A DNA stretch of 64,000 nucleotides from an uncultured Thiohalocapsa sp. Lineage in GTDB: Bacteria; Pseudomonadota; Gammaproteobacteria; Chromatiales; Chromatiaceae. This document shows positions 12,938 through 22,839 of this stretch, piece by piece; position 1 is the first letter of the stretch, and every line of letters starts with the position of its first letter. The position numbers and the translations under genes are program-made. Where the stretch lies: contig NZ_CAJXYK010000003.1 in NCBI RefSeq assembly GCF_913063425.1, forward strand, positions 62,001 through 126,000. The letters run 5' to 3'. The notes under the pieces were generated by a model, which saw only the letters and a program-made list of their open reading frames with translations, had not been told where the DNA came from and ran no database searches.

Positions 12938-13296
12938 TCCGGCGCAATCCCGCGCCCATCTGCGCCGAAAACTGACAAGTCCGGCTTTGTAATCCTGCGG
13001 CGATTCGCTTACATTGTGCGCCGTTACAACGGCGGCGCCGTTTTCGGCCGATCGCAGCAGTTCATGGCCTGAAGTCCCACATTTCGAGCCTGTGCGGCCT
13101 AAGACCAGTGCTGGGGCGGGGTGCCGGGCCGCGTCGCCTGCGGTGCCGCTGCCGCAGGCATGGCGTGCATTTGCAGGGCTCCCGCGCCGGGCGTGGCACC
13201 TGCGGCGTACGCGCCCGCCCGCCCCCAATGGGCGCCGCGCATGCACACCCACGTGCCCGCGGCATCCGCCGGCCCAATTGCGAATGGCTCCGCCAC
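12938..13296. other. Intergenic region and long leader upstream of aroQ
   Basis: 359 bases between the tlpA-like gene and aroQ. It holds the candidate promoter at 12987-13015; the remainder would be a 5' leader of roughly 280 bases, GC-rich, with several inverted stretches around 13020-13060 (GCCGTTACAACGGC-type arms). Open frames here have no homologous look. No known riboswitch recognised. Confidence 0.5.
12987..13015 (+). promoter_or_regulatory. Candidate sigma-70 promoter for aroQ-accB-accC
   Basis: TTGTAA (12987-12992), a 17-base spacer, then TACATT (13010-13015). The spacing is ideal and the boxes match four of six bases each. It is one of the few AT-rich spots upstream of the operon. 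Confidence 0.5.
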
Positions 13297-13746
13297 ATGG
13301 CCCAGATCCTCTGCCTCAACGGACCCAACCTGAACCTGCTCGGCACCCGCGAGCCGGACAAGTACGGTCGTGACAGCCTCGCCGACATCGGCGCGCGCCT
13401 GACCCGGCAGGCGGAGGCCGCTGGCCACGGCCTGCGGTTGGTGCAGAGCAACGCGGAGCACGCGCTCATCGATGCCGTGCAGCAGGCGGGGGCCGATGGC
13501 GTCGCCTTCGCGCTGGTGAACCCGGCGGGCTTCACACACACCAGTGTTGCGCTGCGCGATGCCCTGCTCGCGGTACGGCTGCCCTTCATCGAGGTGCACC
13601 TGTCGAACGTCCATGCCCGCGAGCCGTTCCGGCAGCACTCGTACTTCTCGGACATCGCCGAGGGCACCATCAGCGGGCTCGGCGCGCTGGGCTACGAGCT
13701 TGCCCTGACGGCGGCGCTGCGCCGACTGGACGCCCGCGCCGGCTGA
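13297..13746 (+). CDS. aroQ: Type II 3-dehydroquinate dehydratase
   Basis: 149 residues, the usual AroQ size. It dehydrates 3-dehydroquinate to 3-dehydroshikimate in the shikimate pathway; the enzyme is a cytosolic dodecamer. Signatures seen: [20 protein letters not shown] (active-site loop with catalytic Tyr), [18 protein letters not shown], and [20 protein letters not shown] with the catalytic His. The ATG at 13297 ([11 protein letters not shown]) matches the family start; the frame is open further upstream without homology. aroQ-accB-accC is a classic gammaproteobacterial order, with 67 bases to accB. Confidence 0.98.
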   Translation: MAQILCLNGPNLNLLGTREPDKYGRDSLADIGARLTRQAEAAGHGLRLVQSNAEHALIDAVQQAGADGVAFALVNPAGFTHTSVALRDALLAVRLPFIEVHLSNVHAREPFRQHSYFSDIAEGTISGLGALGYELALTAALRRLDARAG

Positions 13747-13813
13747 TCGCAACAGACGCCGCCGCGCACACCGCAATCATACCTCCAGGCCCGAGACCCG
13801 GAATCACGACACC

Positions 13814-14275
13814 ATGGACATCCGCAAGGTCAAGAAGCTCATCGAGCTCCTCGAAGAATCCAACGTCGCCGAGATCGAGATCCACGAGGGCGAAGAATCC
13901 GTGCGCATCAGTCGCCACGGCAGCACGCCCATGCCCTTCATGATGCAGGCGCCGGCGGCGGGCGCCCCGGCCGCTGCGGCGCCGGGGGCAGCCCCGGCGG
14001 CCATCGGTGCAGACACAGCCGCCGAGCCCGAGACCGACGAGGGCTCGCTGGTCCGCTCCCCCATGGTCGGGACCTTCTATCGGGCGCCGTCGCCCGGCAG
14101 CAAGCCCTTCGTCGAAGAGGGCCAGGACATCAAGCTCGGTGACACGCTCTGCATCATCGAAGCCATGAAGATCCTGAACCAGATCGAGTGTGAGAAGGCC
14201 GGCGTCCTGCGCCGCATCCTGGTGGAGAACGGCCAGCCCGTGGAGTACAACCAGCCGCTCTTCGTCATCGAATGA
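13814..14275 (+). CDS. accB: Biotin carboxyl carrier protein of acetyl-CoA carboxylase
   Basis: 153 residues. The N-terminus [17 protein letters not shown] is typical; an Ala/Pro-rich flexible linker (about 40-75) leads to the biotinyl domain with the biotinylated Lys in [10 protein letters not shown]. It carries carboxybiotin between AccC and the carboxyltransferase in the first step of fatty acid synthesis. Its stop overlaps the accC start by four bases (ATGA), keeping the subunit ratio coupled. Confidence 0.99.
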   Translation: MDIRKVKKLIELLEESNVAEIEIHEGEESVRISRHGSTPMPFMMQAPAAGAPAAAAPGAAPAAIGADTAAEPETDEGSLVRSPMVGTFYRAPSPGSKPFVEEGQDIKLGDTLCIIEAMKILNQIECEKAGVLRRILVENGQPVEYNQPLFVIE

Positions 14276-15612
14276 TCGAGAAGATCCTCATCGCCAACCG
14301 CGGCGAGATCGCACTGCGTATCCAGCGTGCCTGCCGCGAGCTCGGCATCAAGACCGTCGCCGTCCACTCGGATGCCGACCGCGACCTCAAGCACGTGCTG
14401 CTCGCCGACGAGTCCGTCTGCATCGGCCCGGCACCGTCGCGGGACAGCTATCTGCACATCCCGTCCATCATCAGTGCCGCGGAAGTCACCGACACCGTCG
14501 CCATCCATCCCGGCTACGGCTTCCTGTCCGAGAATGCGGACTTCGCCGAGCGCGTGGAGCGCTCGGGCTTCGTGTTCATCGGGCCCAAGCCCGAAACCAT
14601 CCGCCTCATGGGCGACAAGGTCTCCGCCATCAAGGCCATGAAGCAGGCGGGCGTGCCCTGCGTACCGGGCTCGGACGGGCCTATCGACAGCAACAACAAG
14701 CGCACCCTGGAGCTGGCGCGGGAGATCGGCTATCCGGTCATCATCAAGGCCGCCGGCGGCGGCGGCGGGCGCGGCATGCGCGTGGTGCACTCCGATGCCA
14801 CGCTGCTGAACGCCATTTCGCTCACCAAGGCGGAGGCGGGTGCAGCCTTCGGCAACGACATGGTCTACATGGAGAAGTACCTGGAAAACCCGCGCCACGT
14901 GGAGTTCCAGGTGCTGGCGGACCAGTACGGCAACGCCATTCACCTGGGCGAGCGTGACTGCTCCATGCAGCGCCGCCACCAGAAGGTGGTGGAGGAGGCC
15001 CCGGCGCCCGGCATCACGCCCGAGCAGCGCGCCTTCATCGGCGAGCGCTGCGCCAAGGCCTGCGAGCAGATCGGCTATCGCGGGCTCGGCACCTTCGAGT
15101 TCCTCTACCAGGACGGCGAGTTCTACTTCATCGAGATGAACACCCGCGTCCAGGTGGAGCACCCGGTGACGGAGATGATCACCGGCGTGGATCTGGTCAA
15201 GGAGCAGATCCTGGTGGCCTCCGGCGAGCGGCTGCGCTGGCACCAGGCGGACATCAGCTGGCAAGGCCATGCCATCGAGTGCCGGCTCAATGCCGAGCAC
15301 CCCGAGACCTTCCGCCCGAGCCCGGGGCGCATCGAGGAGTTCCACGCCCCGGGCGGCCCCGGCATCCGCATCGACACCCACATCTACGCGGGCTATGTCG
15401 TGCCGCCTTACTACGACTCCATGATCGGCAAGCTCGTCGCCCACGGCGAAGACCGCGGCGCCGCACTGGCGCGGATGTGCAACGCCCTGCGCGAGACCGT
15501 CATCGAGGGCATCGACACCAACATCCCGCTGCACCGCCACATCATGAAGGACTCCGCCTTCCAACAGGGCGGCGCGAACATCCATTACCTGGAGAAGAAA
15601 TTGGGAATGTAG
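14272..15612 (+). CDS. accC: Biotin carboxylase subunit of acetyl-CoA carboxylase
   Basis: 446 residues, full length. It carboxylates biotin on AccB using ATP and bicarbonate. It begins [20 protein letters not shown], has the glycine-rich ATP-grasp loop [14 protein letters not shown] near residue 160, the motif [34 protein letters not shown] with metal ligands, and the biotin-carboxylase C-terminal domain. It starts inside the end of accB. No truncation. Confidence 0.99.
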   Translation: MIEKILIANRGEIALRIQRACRELGIKTVAVHSDADRDLKHVLLADESVCIGPAPSRDSYLHIPSIISAAEVTDTVAIHPGYGFLSENADFAERVERSGFVFIGPKPETIRLMGDKVSAIKAMKQAGVPCVPGSDGPIDSNNKRTLELAREIGYPVIIKAAGGGGGRGMRVVHSDATLLNAISLTKAEAGAAFGNDMVYMEKYLENPRHVEFQVLADQYGNAIHLGERDCSMQRRHQKVVEEAPAPGITPEQRAFIGERCAKACEQIGYRGLGTFEFLYQDGEFYFIEMNTRVQVEHPVTEMITGVDLVKEQILVASGERLRWHQADISWQGHAIECRLNAEHPETFRPSPGRIEEFHAPGGPGIRIDTHIYAGYVVPPYYDSMIGKLVAHGEDRGAALARMCNALRETVIEGIDTNIPLHRHIMKDSAFQQGGANIHYLEKKLGM

Positions 15613-15700
15613 GGGAAGGTTCGAGGAGCTGGGGGCGAGGGCTGCCCCACCCCAGGGTTTCGGCCAACCACAAAGCATCCACGCGCCCTCAGCCCCCGAC

Positions 15701-15738
15701 GCCCCCTCGCCCCCTCGCCCCCTCGCCCCTCGCCCCTC
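15701..15738. repeat. Short tandem repeat GCCCCCTC / GCCCCTC
   Basis: Three 8-base units GCCCCCTC followed by two 7-base units GCCCCTC in the accC-prmA spacer. The G-rich complementary strand has G-runs that could form a quadruplex. A similar G-rich stretch lies at 15613-15646. Confidence 0.85.
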
Positions 15739-15755
15739 GACACTTCCCATCAAGA

Positions 15756-16682
15756 ATGCCCTGGCTCCAGCTCTCCCTCATCGTTCACCGCGACCAGGCC
15801 GCGTCCGTGGAAGCAGCCCTGGAGGACGCGGGCGCGCTGTCGGTGACCCTGGACGACGCCGCGGACGAGCCCGCCGACGCCCCTCTGGACCCCGCCGCGG
15901 GCGGCATCTGGGAGCCTGCGCCGGCCACCCAGCCGCTGTGGCGGCGGCTGCGGATCACTGCGCTGTTCGAGGATGACGATGCCGGCGCCGCCGCAGCCCG
16001 ACAGGCGGCGGAGCAGCTGGCCGGGCTGGCGCTGGCGCCGCCGACGCTCGCGAGCCTGGACGATCGCCCCTGGGAGCGCCTCTGGCTGGATGACTTCAGG
16101 CCCACCCGCTTCGGCCGCCGCCTCTGGGTCTGCCCCCGCGGCGAGCGGCCTGCCGGCGCCGAGGCGGCGGACTGGCCCGGCGTCGTGGTGGACCTGGACC
16201 CGGGGCTCGCCTTCGGCACCGGCCACCATCCCACCACGGCGCTCTGCCTCGCCTGGCTGGACGGACTGGACCTCGCGGGCAAGCGCGTGCTGGATTACGG
16301 CTGCGGCTCCGGCATCCTCGCCATCGCCGCCCTCAAGCTCGGCGCCGCATCGGCACTGGCGGTGGACCACGACCCCCAGGCCCTGGACGCCACCGTCGAC
16401 AACGCCATCGACAACGGCGTGGTGGACCGTCTCGCCGTGGCCCGCCCGGAGCAGGTGCCGCCAACGCCGGCCGATGTGGTGGTGGCCAACATCCTCGCGG
16501 CCCCCCTGCTGGAGCTCGCGCCGCAGCTGGCGGCGCTGGCAGCGCCCGGCGCCCGGCTCGGTCTCTCCGGCATCCTCGCCCATCAGGCCGGCCGGGTCGC
16601 CGATGCCTACGCGCACCACTTCGTCATGGAGCCCGCGGAAACCCGCGAGGAATGGGCCCTGCTGAGCGGGCGTCGGCGCTGA
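15756..16682 (+). CDS. prmA: Ribosomal protein L11 methyltransferase
   Basis: 308 residues. It trimethylates ribosomal protein L11 with SAM. It begins MPWLQLSLIVHRDQ, the expected N-terminal L11-recognition domain; the catalytic domain has DPGLAFGTGHHPTT, the SAM loop LDYGCGSGILAIAALKLGA and the NPPY-like VVANILAAPL. The ATG at 15756 is the family start; the upstream open frame covers the tandem repeat and is not coding. It follows accC after a 143-base repeat-containing spacer, the same neighbourhood as in many gammaproteobacteria. Confidence 0.97.
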   Translation: MPWLQLSLIVHRDQAASVEAALEDAGALSVTLDDAADEPADAPLDPAAGGIWEPAPATQPLWRRLRITALFEDDDAGAAAARQAAEQLAGLALAPPTLASLDDRPWERLWLDDFRPTRFGRRLWVCPRGERPAGAEAADWPGVVVDLDPGLAFGTGHHPTTALCLAWLDGLDLAGKRVLDYGCGSGILAIAALKLGAASALAVDHDPQALDATVDNAIDNGVVDRLAVARPEQVPPTPADVVVANILAAPLLELAPQLAALAAPGARLGLSGILAHQAGRVADAYAHHFVMEPAETREEWALLSGRRR

Positions 16683-16892
16683 CACCTGCCGAGTCGCCTA
16701 CAATCGATCACAGATCGTCAACATCTCTTGCAGGCGTAGATGCTTGCGCGCCCACGTCCGGATTCGATGCGGGCACGATGTACACGTATCGTGTTTTTGT
16801 CGGCGATACACCGTCACAATGTCGGGATTCGACCGCTGTCGCCGACGCCGAACTTGGCTAGAATTTCGCGCTCAGCCCCGCCCCGGTGATCC

Positions 16893-18146
16893 ATGTCCCG
16901 CATGCCGACGAGCCCCCCCGCCAACGGCAGCGCCGGCCTTGGTGCGCGTGCGCTCCCGACCGAGCGCCGAGCCAAGCGCCAGAGCGCGCACCCAACTGCA
17001 TGTCCAGCGCCCCAGCGCACGGACACGACGGCCGCCGACGCCCGTGAAGGCGGGCTCCTGATCGGCAACATCCGGCTCCAGAACCGCCTGATTCTGGCGC
17101 CGATGGCGGGGGTCACGGACCGGCCGTTCCGGACGCTTTGCCGGCGGCTCGGCGCCGGGCTTGCCGTGTCCGAGATGGTCTCGGCCAACCCGGCGCTGGC
17201 GGGCTCGCGCAAGAGCCGCGAGCGCACCGACCACCGCGGCGAGCCCGGCCCCATTGCGGTGCAAATCGCCGGCGCCGACCCGCACTGGATGGCCGAGGCG
17301 GCGCGCTTGAACGTGGGCCGGGGTGCGGAGCTCATCGACATCAACCTGGGCTGCCCGGCCAAGAAGGTCTGCAAGGCCGCCGCCGGCTCGGCCCTGCTGC
17401 GCGACGAGGCGCTGGTGGCGCGCATTCTGGAGGCCGTCGTGGCGGCTGTGGACGTGCCGGTGACGCTCAAGACCCGCACCGGCTGGTCACCGCAGACGCG
17501 CAACCTGCCGCGCATCGCCCACATTGCACGGGAGTCCGGCATCGCGCTGCTCGCAGTCCACGGCCGTACCCGCGCCTGCGGCTACGGCGGGCGGGCGGAG
17601 CTCGACAGCCTGCGGGCGCTGCGGGCACAGCATGACCTCCCCGCAGATCTGGCCCTTGTGGCCAACGGCGACATCACGAGCCCCGAGTACGCCGCGCAGG
17701 TGCTGGCCCGCACCGGCGCCGACGGGATCATGATCGGCCGCGCGGCGCAGGGCCGGCCCTGGCTGTTCCGCGAGATCGACCATTACCTGGCGACAGGCAC
17801 GCGCCTGCCGCCGCCCGACCCCGCATGGATCTGCGCGACCCTGCTTGCGCACCTGGACGCGCTGTATCGGTTCTACGGCACCGAGCGGGGGGTGCGCATC
17901 GCGCGCAAGCACATCGGCTGGTACCTGCGCGGGATGCAGGACACCGCTGACACCGGGCAGACAACCGGGACACACCCGATCGACAGCGAGGCTCCCGAGC
18001 CGCCATCGAGGGGCAAGGATCAGAAACCGGACGAACCGGCCCGACTCGACCTGTGCCGGGTCAACCGGGCCGCTACGCCGGAACAACAAATCGACGCGGT
18101 CCGTACGCTGTTGGAGCAGCACGCGGCCCTGGAGGATGCGGCATGA
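16893..18146 (+). CDS. dusB: tRNA-dihydrouridine synthase B, with extra N- and C-terminal segments
   Basis: 417 residues, longer than the roughly 320 usual for DusB. It reduces uridines in tRNA using FMN and NADPH. After an unmatched N-terminal stretch of about 50 residues, the TIM barrel begins IRLQNRLILAPMAGVTDRPF; then INLGCPAKKVCK with the catalytic Cys, HGRTRACGYGG and IGRAAQGRPWLF. Near the C-terminus about 45 polar residues (from DTADTGQTTGTH) interrupt the normal helical domain before RVNRAATPEQQI. The true start may be later than 16893. The stop overlaps fis (ATGA), the standard dusB-fis operon. Confidence 0.93.
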   Translation: MSRMPTSPPANGSAGLGARALPTERRAKRQSAHPTACPAPQRTDTTAADAREGGLLIGNIRLQNRLILAPMAGVTDRPFRTLCRRLGAGLAVSEMVSANPALAGSRKSRERTDHRGEPGPIAVQIAGADPHWMAEAARLNVGRGAELIDINLGCPAKKVCKAAAGSALLRDEALVARILEAVVAAVDVPVTLKTRTGWSPQTRNLPRIAHIARESGIALLAVHGRTRACGYGGRAELDSLRALRAQHDLPADLALVANGDITSPEYAAQVLARTGADGIMIGRAAQGRPWLFREIDHYLATGTRLPPPDPAWICATLLAHLDALYRFYGTERGVRIARKHIGWYLRGMQDTADTGQTTGTHPIDSEAPEPPSRGKDQKPDEPARLDLCRVNRAATPEQQIDAVRTLLEQHAALEDAA

Positions 18147-18475
18147 CAAGAGCAACGGCAGCGCAGGTCGCCCCGAGCGACGACGGCGACACGGACCGGG
18201 CAGCACTGACGGTCGTCCCCACGCACCGCGGCGAGCCGCTGCGGGACTGCGTGCGCGCCGCGGTGCGCACCTACCTCAGTCACATGGCCGGACAGGATGT
18301 GCAGGGACTGCACCGCTTCGTCATGGACGAGGTGGAGCGTCCGCTCATCGAAACCGTGCTCGACGCCGCCGGCAACAATCAATCCGTCGCCGCACGCATG
18401 CTCGGCATCAGTCGCAGCACGCTGCGCAAGAAGCTCGGCGCCTACGCGGCAGCGGACGCCGAGCCCAAGCTCTGA
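18143..18475 (+). CDS. fis: DNA-binding protein Fis
   Basis: 110 residues. Fis bends DNA, organises the nucleoid and activates rRNA and other promoters. The C-terminal helix-turn-helix is clear: LIETVLDAAGNNQSVAARML then GISRSTLRKKLGAY. The N-terminal 35 residues are less conserved and could be partly non-native. It starts within the dusB stop (ATGA), so both are expressed together as in E. coli. Confidence 0.95.
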   Translation: MTRATAAQVAPSDDGDTDRAALTVVPTHRGEPLRDCVRAAVRTYLSHMAGQDVQGLHRFVMDEVERPLIETVLDAAGNNQSVAARMLGISRSTLRKKLGAYAAADAEPKL

Positions 18476-18787
18476 CACACCAACGGCCTGCACGCGGGCC
18501 GCAGGCGGCGGACCAAGCGCTGCGGACACGGCCAGGCGGTGGGGCGCCCGGTTGCCGGCACCGTATGACGCCTGTGCTGCGCCCGCCCGCGGCAGCAAGC
18601 CCGAGCAAACAGGCGCGCCGGGGGCGCTGCCCAGACCTGCCCCCGCGCCCGCCCGCAGTGGCATAATCTCAGGCTCCGACGCAGGCCCGGGTGCCGGCTC
18701 GGCGCTCCCCGGCGTGGGCAGCAGGCCCCAGGCGAGTCCCGGCAGACGAGCCCCGCCGCGTCCAACCAAGCTCCCGCGAGGCATGCC
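18476..18787. other. Intergenic region fis-purH
   Basis: 312 GC-rich bases. The only regulatory-looking element is a -10-like CATAAT at 18662-18667 with no good -35, which might serve purH. No repeat, RNA gene or credible small gene seen. Confidence 0.4.
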
Positions 18788-20356
18788 ATGCACCCCATCC
18801 GCCGCGCCCTGATCAGTGTCTCCGACAAGACCGGCCTCGCCGATTTCGCCCGGGGCCTCGCCGAGCGGGGCGTGGAAATCCTCTCCACGGGCGGCACCTC
18901 CAGGCTGCTCACGGATGCGGACGTCCCCGTCAAGGAGGTCTCGGACCACACGGGCTTTCCGGAGATCATGGACGGGCGGGTCAAGACCCTGCATCCGCGC
19001 ATCCACGGCGGCATCCTCGGCCGCCGCGGCGTGGACGAGCGGGTCATGCACGAGAACGAGATCAAGCCCATCGACCTGGTGGTGGTGAACCTCTATCCCT
19101 TCGAGGCCACCGTCGCCAAGCCCGACTGCGACCTCGCGACGGCCGTGGAGCACATCGACATCGGCGGCCCGACGCTGCTGCGCGCGGCGGCCAAGAACCA
19201 CGCCGATGTCACCGTGGTTGTGGACGCCGCCGACTACGGCCGGGTGCTGGACGAGATGGCCGATCACGACGGCGCCGTCACCGACGCCACCCGCTTCGAC
19301 CTCGCCGTGAAGGCCTTCGAGCACACCGCCGCCTACGATGGCGCCATTGCCAACTACCTGGGCACCATCGTCGAGCACCCTGAAGGCAAGCCCGAGGGCC
19401 TGCCGCGCACCTTCAATCTTCAGTTCACCAAGCGCCAGCCCATGCGCTACGGCGAGAACCCGCACCAAAGCGCCGCCTTCTACGCCGCCCGCGAGGTGCC
19501 AAGGGCCTCCGTCGCCGGGGCCGAGCAGTTGCAGGGCAAGGCACTCAGCTACAACAACATCGCCGACACCGACGCGGCGCTGGAGTGCGTCAAGCAGTTC
19601 ACCGACGGCCCCGCCTGCGTCATCGTCAAGCACGCCAACCCCTGCGGCGTCGCCTATGGCGACAGCCTGAAGCAGGCCTACGAGCGCGCCTTCGCCACCG
19701 ACCCTGAGTCTGCCTTCGGCGGCATCATCGCGTTCAACGGTGAGCTGGACGGGGAGACGGCGGAAGCCATCGTGGACCGCCAGTTCGTCGAGGTGATCAT
19801 CGCACCGACGGTGACGGCCCAGGCCGCGGCAGCCGTGGCGGCCAAGAAGAATGTGCGCCTGCTGGCCTGCGGGGCCTGGGAATCGGCACCGGGACCCTAC
19901 CTGGATTTCAAGCGCGTGGGCGGTGGGCTCTTGGTGCAGGACGCCGACCTGGCCCTCACCGGCGAGCTCAAGATCGTCACCCGCCGTGCGCCGTCCGCGG
20001 ACGAGATGCAGGACCTGCTGTTCGGCTGGCGGGTGGCGAAGTTCGTCAAGTCCAACGCCATCGTCTACGCCCGCGGCGGGCAGACCATCGGCGTCGGCGC
20101 CGGGCAGATGAGCCGGGTGAGCTCGGCGCGCATCGCAAGCATCAAGGCGGAGCAGGCGGGGCTCCCGGTGCAGGATGCCGTCATGGCCTCAGATGCCTTC
20201 TTCCCGTTCCGCGACGGCATCGACCAGGCCGCCGCCAACGGCATTGCCGCCGTCATCCAGCCGGGCGGCTCCATGCGCGACGACGAGGTCGTCTCCGCCG
20301 CCGACGAGCACGGCATGGCGATGGTGTTCACGGGGATGCGGCACTTTCGACACTAA
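18788..20356 (+). CDS. purH: Bifunctional AICAR transformylase / IMP cyclohydrolase
   Basis: 522 residues, standard PurH length. It performs the last two steps of IMP synthesis. The N-terminal MGS-type cyclohydrolase domain (1 to about 150) opens [20 protein letters not shown] and has [10 protein letters not shown] and [15 protein letters not shown]. The C-terminal transformylase domain has [12 protein letters not shown], the catalytic KHANPCG and [11 protein letters not shown]. It begins [12 protein letters not shown], matching the family start. It stands alone after dusB-fis; purD is not in the window. Confidence 0.98.
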   Translation: MHPIRRALISVSDKTGLADFARGLAERGVEILSTGGTSRLLTDADVPVKEVSDHTGFPEIMDGRVKTLHPRIHGGILGRRGVDERVMHENEIKPIDLVVVNLYPFEATVAKPDCDLATAVEHIDIGGPTLLRAAAKNHADVTVVVDAADYGRVLDEMADHDGAVTDATRFDLAVKAFEHTAAYDGAIANYLGTIVEHPEGKPEGLPRTFNLQFTKRQPMRYGENPHQSAAFYAAREVPRASVAGAEQLQGKALSYNNIADTDAALECVKQFTDGPACVIVKHANPCGVAYGDSLKQAYERAFATDPESAFGGIIAFNGELDGETAEAIVDRQFVEVIIAPTVTAQAAAAVAAKKNVRLLACGAWESAPGPYLDFKRVGGGLLVQDADLALTGELKIVTRRAPSADEMQDLLFGWRVAKFVKSNAIVYARGGQTIGVGAGQMSRVSSARIASIKAEQAGLPVQDAVMASDAFFPFRDGIDQAAANGIAAVIQPGGSMRDDEVVSAADEHGMAMVFTGMRHFRH

Positions 20357-20468
20357 AGAAGAAGGGCTGAGGGCTGAGGATAGACCCACCCAGACCAGCT
20401 GACCCCAGGCCGCATGCGGCCAGCGACCATAGACCGGCGCCGCGTACTTCGTACTCCGTACTTCATCC

Positions 20469-21245
20469 ATGCCGATCCACCCCACCGCCATCATCGAGCC
20501 CGGCGCCGAGCTGCATCCGAGCGTGCAGGTGGGCCCCTACTCGATCGTCGAGTCCGGCGCCGTGCTCGGCGAGGGCTGTGTGGTGGAGAGCTGCGCGCGC
20601 ATCTACGGACAGGCCAGACTCGGGCGCAACAACCGGGTCTGCCACGGCGTTACGCTGGGCGCACCGCCGCAGGATCTGGGCTACACGGCGAAACAGGCCA
20701 AACCGCTCACCATCGGCGACGACAATCAGTTTCGCGAGGGCGTGAACATCAGCCACGGCGTCAAGTACGCCACCGGCACCCGCATCGGCAGCCGTAACCT
20801 GTTCATGGCCTACAGCCACGTCGGACACGACTGCACCGTGGGCGACGACAACATCTTCGCGAACACCGCGACCCTCGCCGGGCACGTCGAGCTGGACCAC
20901 CATGTGTTCGTCTCCGGTCAGGTGGCGGTGCACCAGTTCTGCCGCATCGGCGCCTATGTGATGCTGGGCGGGGTGAGCGGCGTGCCCAAGGACGTGCCGC
21001 CCTATGTCATCGCCAACGGCCAGCGCGCGCGCATCATTGGCCTCAACCTGGTGGGGCTCAGGCGCAACGGCTTCGATCAGGCCCGGCGCAACCGCATCAA
21101 GGCGGTCTACAAGCTCCTGTTCCGATCCGGCCTGCGCCTCGCCGAGGCCCTGGCGCGCGCGGAGCAGGAGCTGCCCGGTCCGGACACCGACAGCATCATC
21201 GCCTTTTGCCGCGGCTCGGAGCGGGGCATCACCGGATTCGCCTGA
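20469..21245 (+). CDS. lpxA: UDP-N-acetylglucosamine acyltransferase, LpxA-type, orphan locus
   Basis: 258 residues. It opens [20 protein letters not shown], with hexapeptide (left-handed beta-helix) repeats through about residue 190, the motif [13 protein letters not shown] holding the catalytic His, [14 protein letters not shown], and the C-terminal helical domain [12 protein letters not shown]. LpxA attaches the first acyl chain to UDP-GlcNAc in lipid A synthesis. Unlike the normal lpxD-fabZ-lpxA-lpxB cluster, it stands alone here between purH and apaG, so it may be a second paralogue with different acyl preference. Confidence 0.88.
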   Translation: MPIHPTAIIEPGAELHPSVQVGPYSIVESGAVLGEGCVVESCARIYGQARLGRNNRVCHGVTLGAPPQDLGYTAKQAKPLTIGDDNQFREGVNISHGVKYATGTRIGSRNLFMAYSHVGHDCTVGDDNIFANTATLAGHVELDHHVFVSGQVAVHQFCRIGAYVMLGGVSGVPKDVPPYVIANGQRARIIGLNLVGLRRNGFDQARRNRIKAVYKLLFRSGLRLAEALARAEQELPGPDTDSIIAFCRGSERGITGFA

Positions 21246-21368
21246 GCCGATGCCGCGCCGCCGGCTGCCATGCCGTCGGGCGCGACGCGTCTGCTGCAAC
21301 GCAGTCACGGGCATCGGCGGTGGGCAGCGACGCATTCCACAAAGAGAGACACCCGACAGGAGCCGCAG

Positions 21369-21752
21369 ATGGCAGCCGACGAGCCCTATCGCATCGAAGT
21401 GAGCGCGGTCAGTGACTACATCGCTGAGCAATCGGACCCGGCCGCTCACCGCTTCGTCTTCGCCTACACCATCACCATCCGCAACACCGGGCAGGTGCCC
21501 GCCAAGCTCCTGAACCGGCACTGGATCGTCACCGACGCAGACGGCAAAGTGCAGGAGGTGCGCGGCGCCGGCGTGGTGGGCGAGCAGCCGCACCTTGCGC
21601 CCGGCGAGTCCTTCCGCTACACCAGCGGCACCCAGATCGCCACCCCCGTGGGCAGCATGCACGGCACCTACGACATGCTCGCCGACGACGGCACCCGCTT
21701 CGACGCCGAGATCCCGGCCTTCTCGCTGGGAGACCGCGGGCGCCTGCATTGA
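21369..21752 (+). CDS. apaG: ApaG family protein
   Basis: 127 residues. ApaG has an immunoglobulin-like beta fold; in other bacteria it is associated with divalent cation homeostasis and sits beside apaH. Signatures: FAYTITIRNTGQVPAKLLNR, HWIVTDADGKVQEVRGAGVV, GEQPHLAPGESFRYTSG and GSMHGTYDMLADDG. The ATG at 21369 has AGGAG nine bases upstream. Same strand as apaH, 214 bases away. Confidence 0.97.
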   Translation: MAADEPYRIEVSAVSDYIAEQSDPAAHRFVFAYTITIRNTGQVPAKLLNRHWIVTDADGKVQEVRGAGVVGEQPHLAPGESFRYTSGTQIATPVGSMHGTYDMLADDGTRFDAEIPAFSLGDRGRLH

Positions 21753-21966
21753 CCTGCGTGCGCGTCGCGGGGCTCAGCCCGGCGGTGCTTCTGCATTGAT
21801 CGAGACCCCTTCATTCGCTCCGCGCGGCGCGTGACAATAGGCTCGTGCAACGCAGCGCTGCCCGCTGCGGCGTTGCGCGCGCGAGCGGACCAGGCGCCGC
21901 CGCTCTGCGCGCATCCCGGCAGCCGCCGCGCGCGGCCCGACCCCGGCGCCAGCTTGCAGTGACATC

Positions 21967-22800
21967 ATGGCCACCTACGCCATCGGCGACATCCAGGGCT
22001 GCTACGACGAGCTCCGGCGGCTGCTGGACCACATCGAATTCGACCCGGCCCACGACAAGCTCTGGTCCGTCGGCGACCTGGTCAACCGCGGGCCCGGCTC
22101 CCTCGCCGTGCTGCGCTGGGTCAAGGCCCTGGGCGACAGCGCCGTGGTGGTGCTCGGCAATCACGATCTGCATCTGCTGGCGCTGGCCGCCGGCAATGAG
22201 CGCCAGGCGAAAAAGCACACCATGGACGACGTGCTGACGGCCCCGGACCGCGACGAGCTGCTGCACTGGCTGCGCCACCGCCCGCTGCTGCACCACAGCG
22301 ACCACAAGCGCTTCGCCATGATCCACGCCGGGCTGCCGCCGCAATGGGATTTGGCCCAGGCCCGCGCCTGCGCCCAGGAGCTGGAGGTGGAGCTGCGCGG
22401 ACCCGGCTGTGCGGATTTTCTCCAGGCCATGTACGGCAACCAGCCCGATCAATGGTCCGAGGACCTGCGCGGCGTGGACCGGCTGCGCTTCATCACCAAT
22501 TGCCTGACGCGGCTGCGCTGGTGCACCGCCGACGGCCGGCTGCTGCTGGACGAGAAGTCCCTGCCCGGCACCGAGCCGGACGGCGTGCTGCCCTGGTACA
22601 AGGTGCCGGGGCGTGCCAGCCGCGAGACCCGCATCCTGTTCGGCCACTGGTCCACGCTCGGCTACATTGCCGAGCACAACGTCTGGGCGCTCGACACCGG
22701 CTGCGTCTGGGGCGGCAGCCTCACCGCCGTGCGGGTGCGCCGCAAGCGGCCCATCAAGGTCTACGACCTGGACTGCATTGGCCATCAGACGCCGGGCTGA
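21967..22800 (+). CDS. apaH: Symmetrical diadenosine tetraphosphatase
   Basis: 277 residues. It hydrolyses Ap4A to two ADP. Metallophosphatase motifs are in order: GDIQGCYDEL (residue 7), GDLVNRGPGSL (36), GNHDLHLLAL (62), IHAGLPPQWD, and HWSTLGYIAEHNVWALDTG near the end. It begins MATYAIGDIQG, the normal family start. Preceded by apaG as usual. Confidence 0.98.
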   Translation: MATYAIGDIQGCYDELRRLLDHIEFDPAHDKLWSVGDLVNRGPGSLAVLRWVKALGDSAVVVLGNHDLHLLALAAGNERQAKKHTMDDVLTAPDRDELLHWLRHRPLLHHSDHKRFAMIHAGLPPQWDLAQARACAQELEVELRGPGCADFLQAMYGNQPDQWSEDLRGVDRLRFITNCLTRLRWCTADGRLLLDEKSLPGTEPDGVLPWYKVPGRASRETRILFGHWSTLGYIAEHNVWALDTGCVWGGSLTAVRVRRKRPIKVYDLDCIGHQTPG

Positions 22801-22839
22801 GCCGCATTTGCGCTCGCCGCCACCGGTGCGCATCCGGCC

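Noticed and set aside
15701..15738. Possible CRISPR-like repeat array
   Set aside because: Units are 7-8 bases with no spacers; a simple tandem repeat. No cas genes or CRISPR arrays were seen anywhere in the window.
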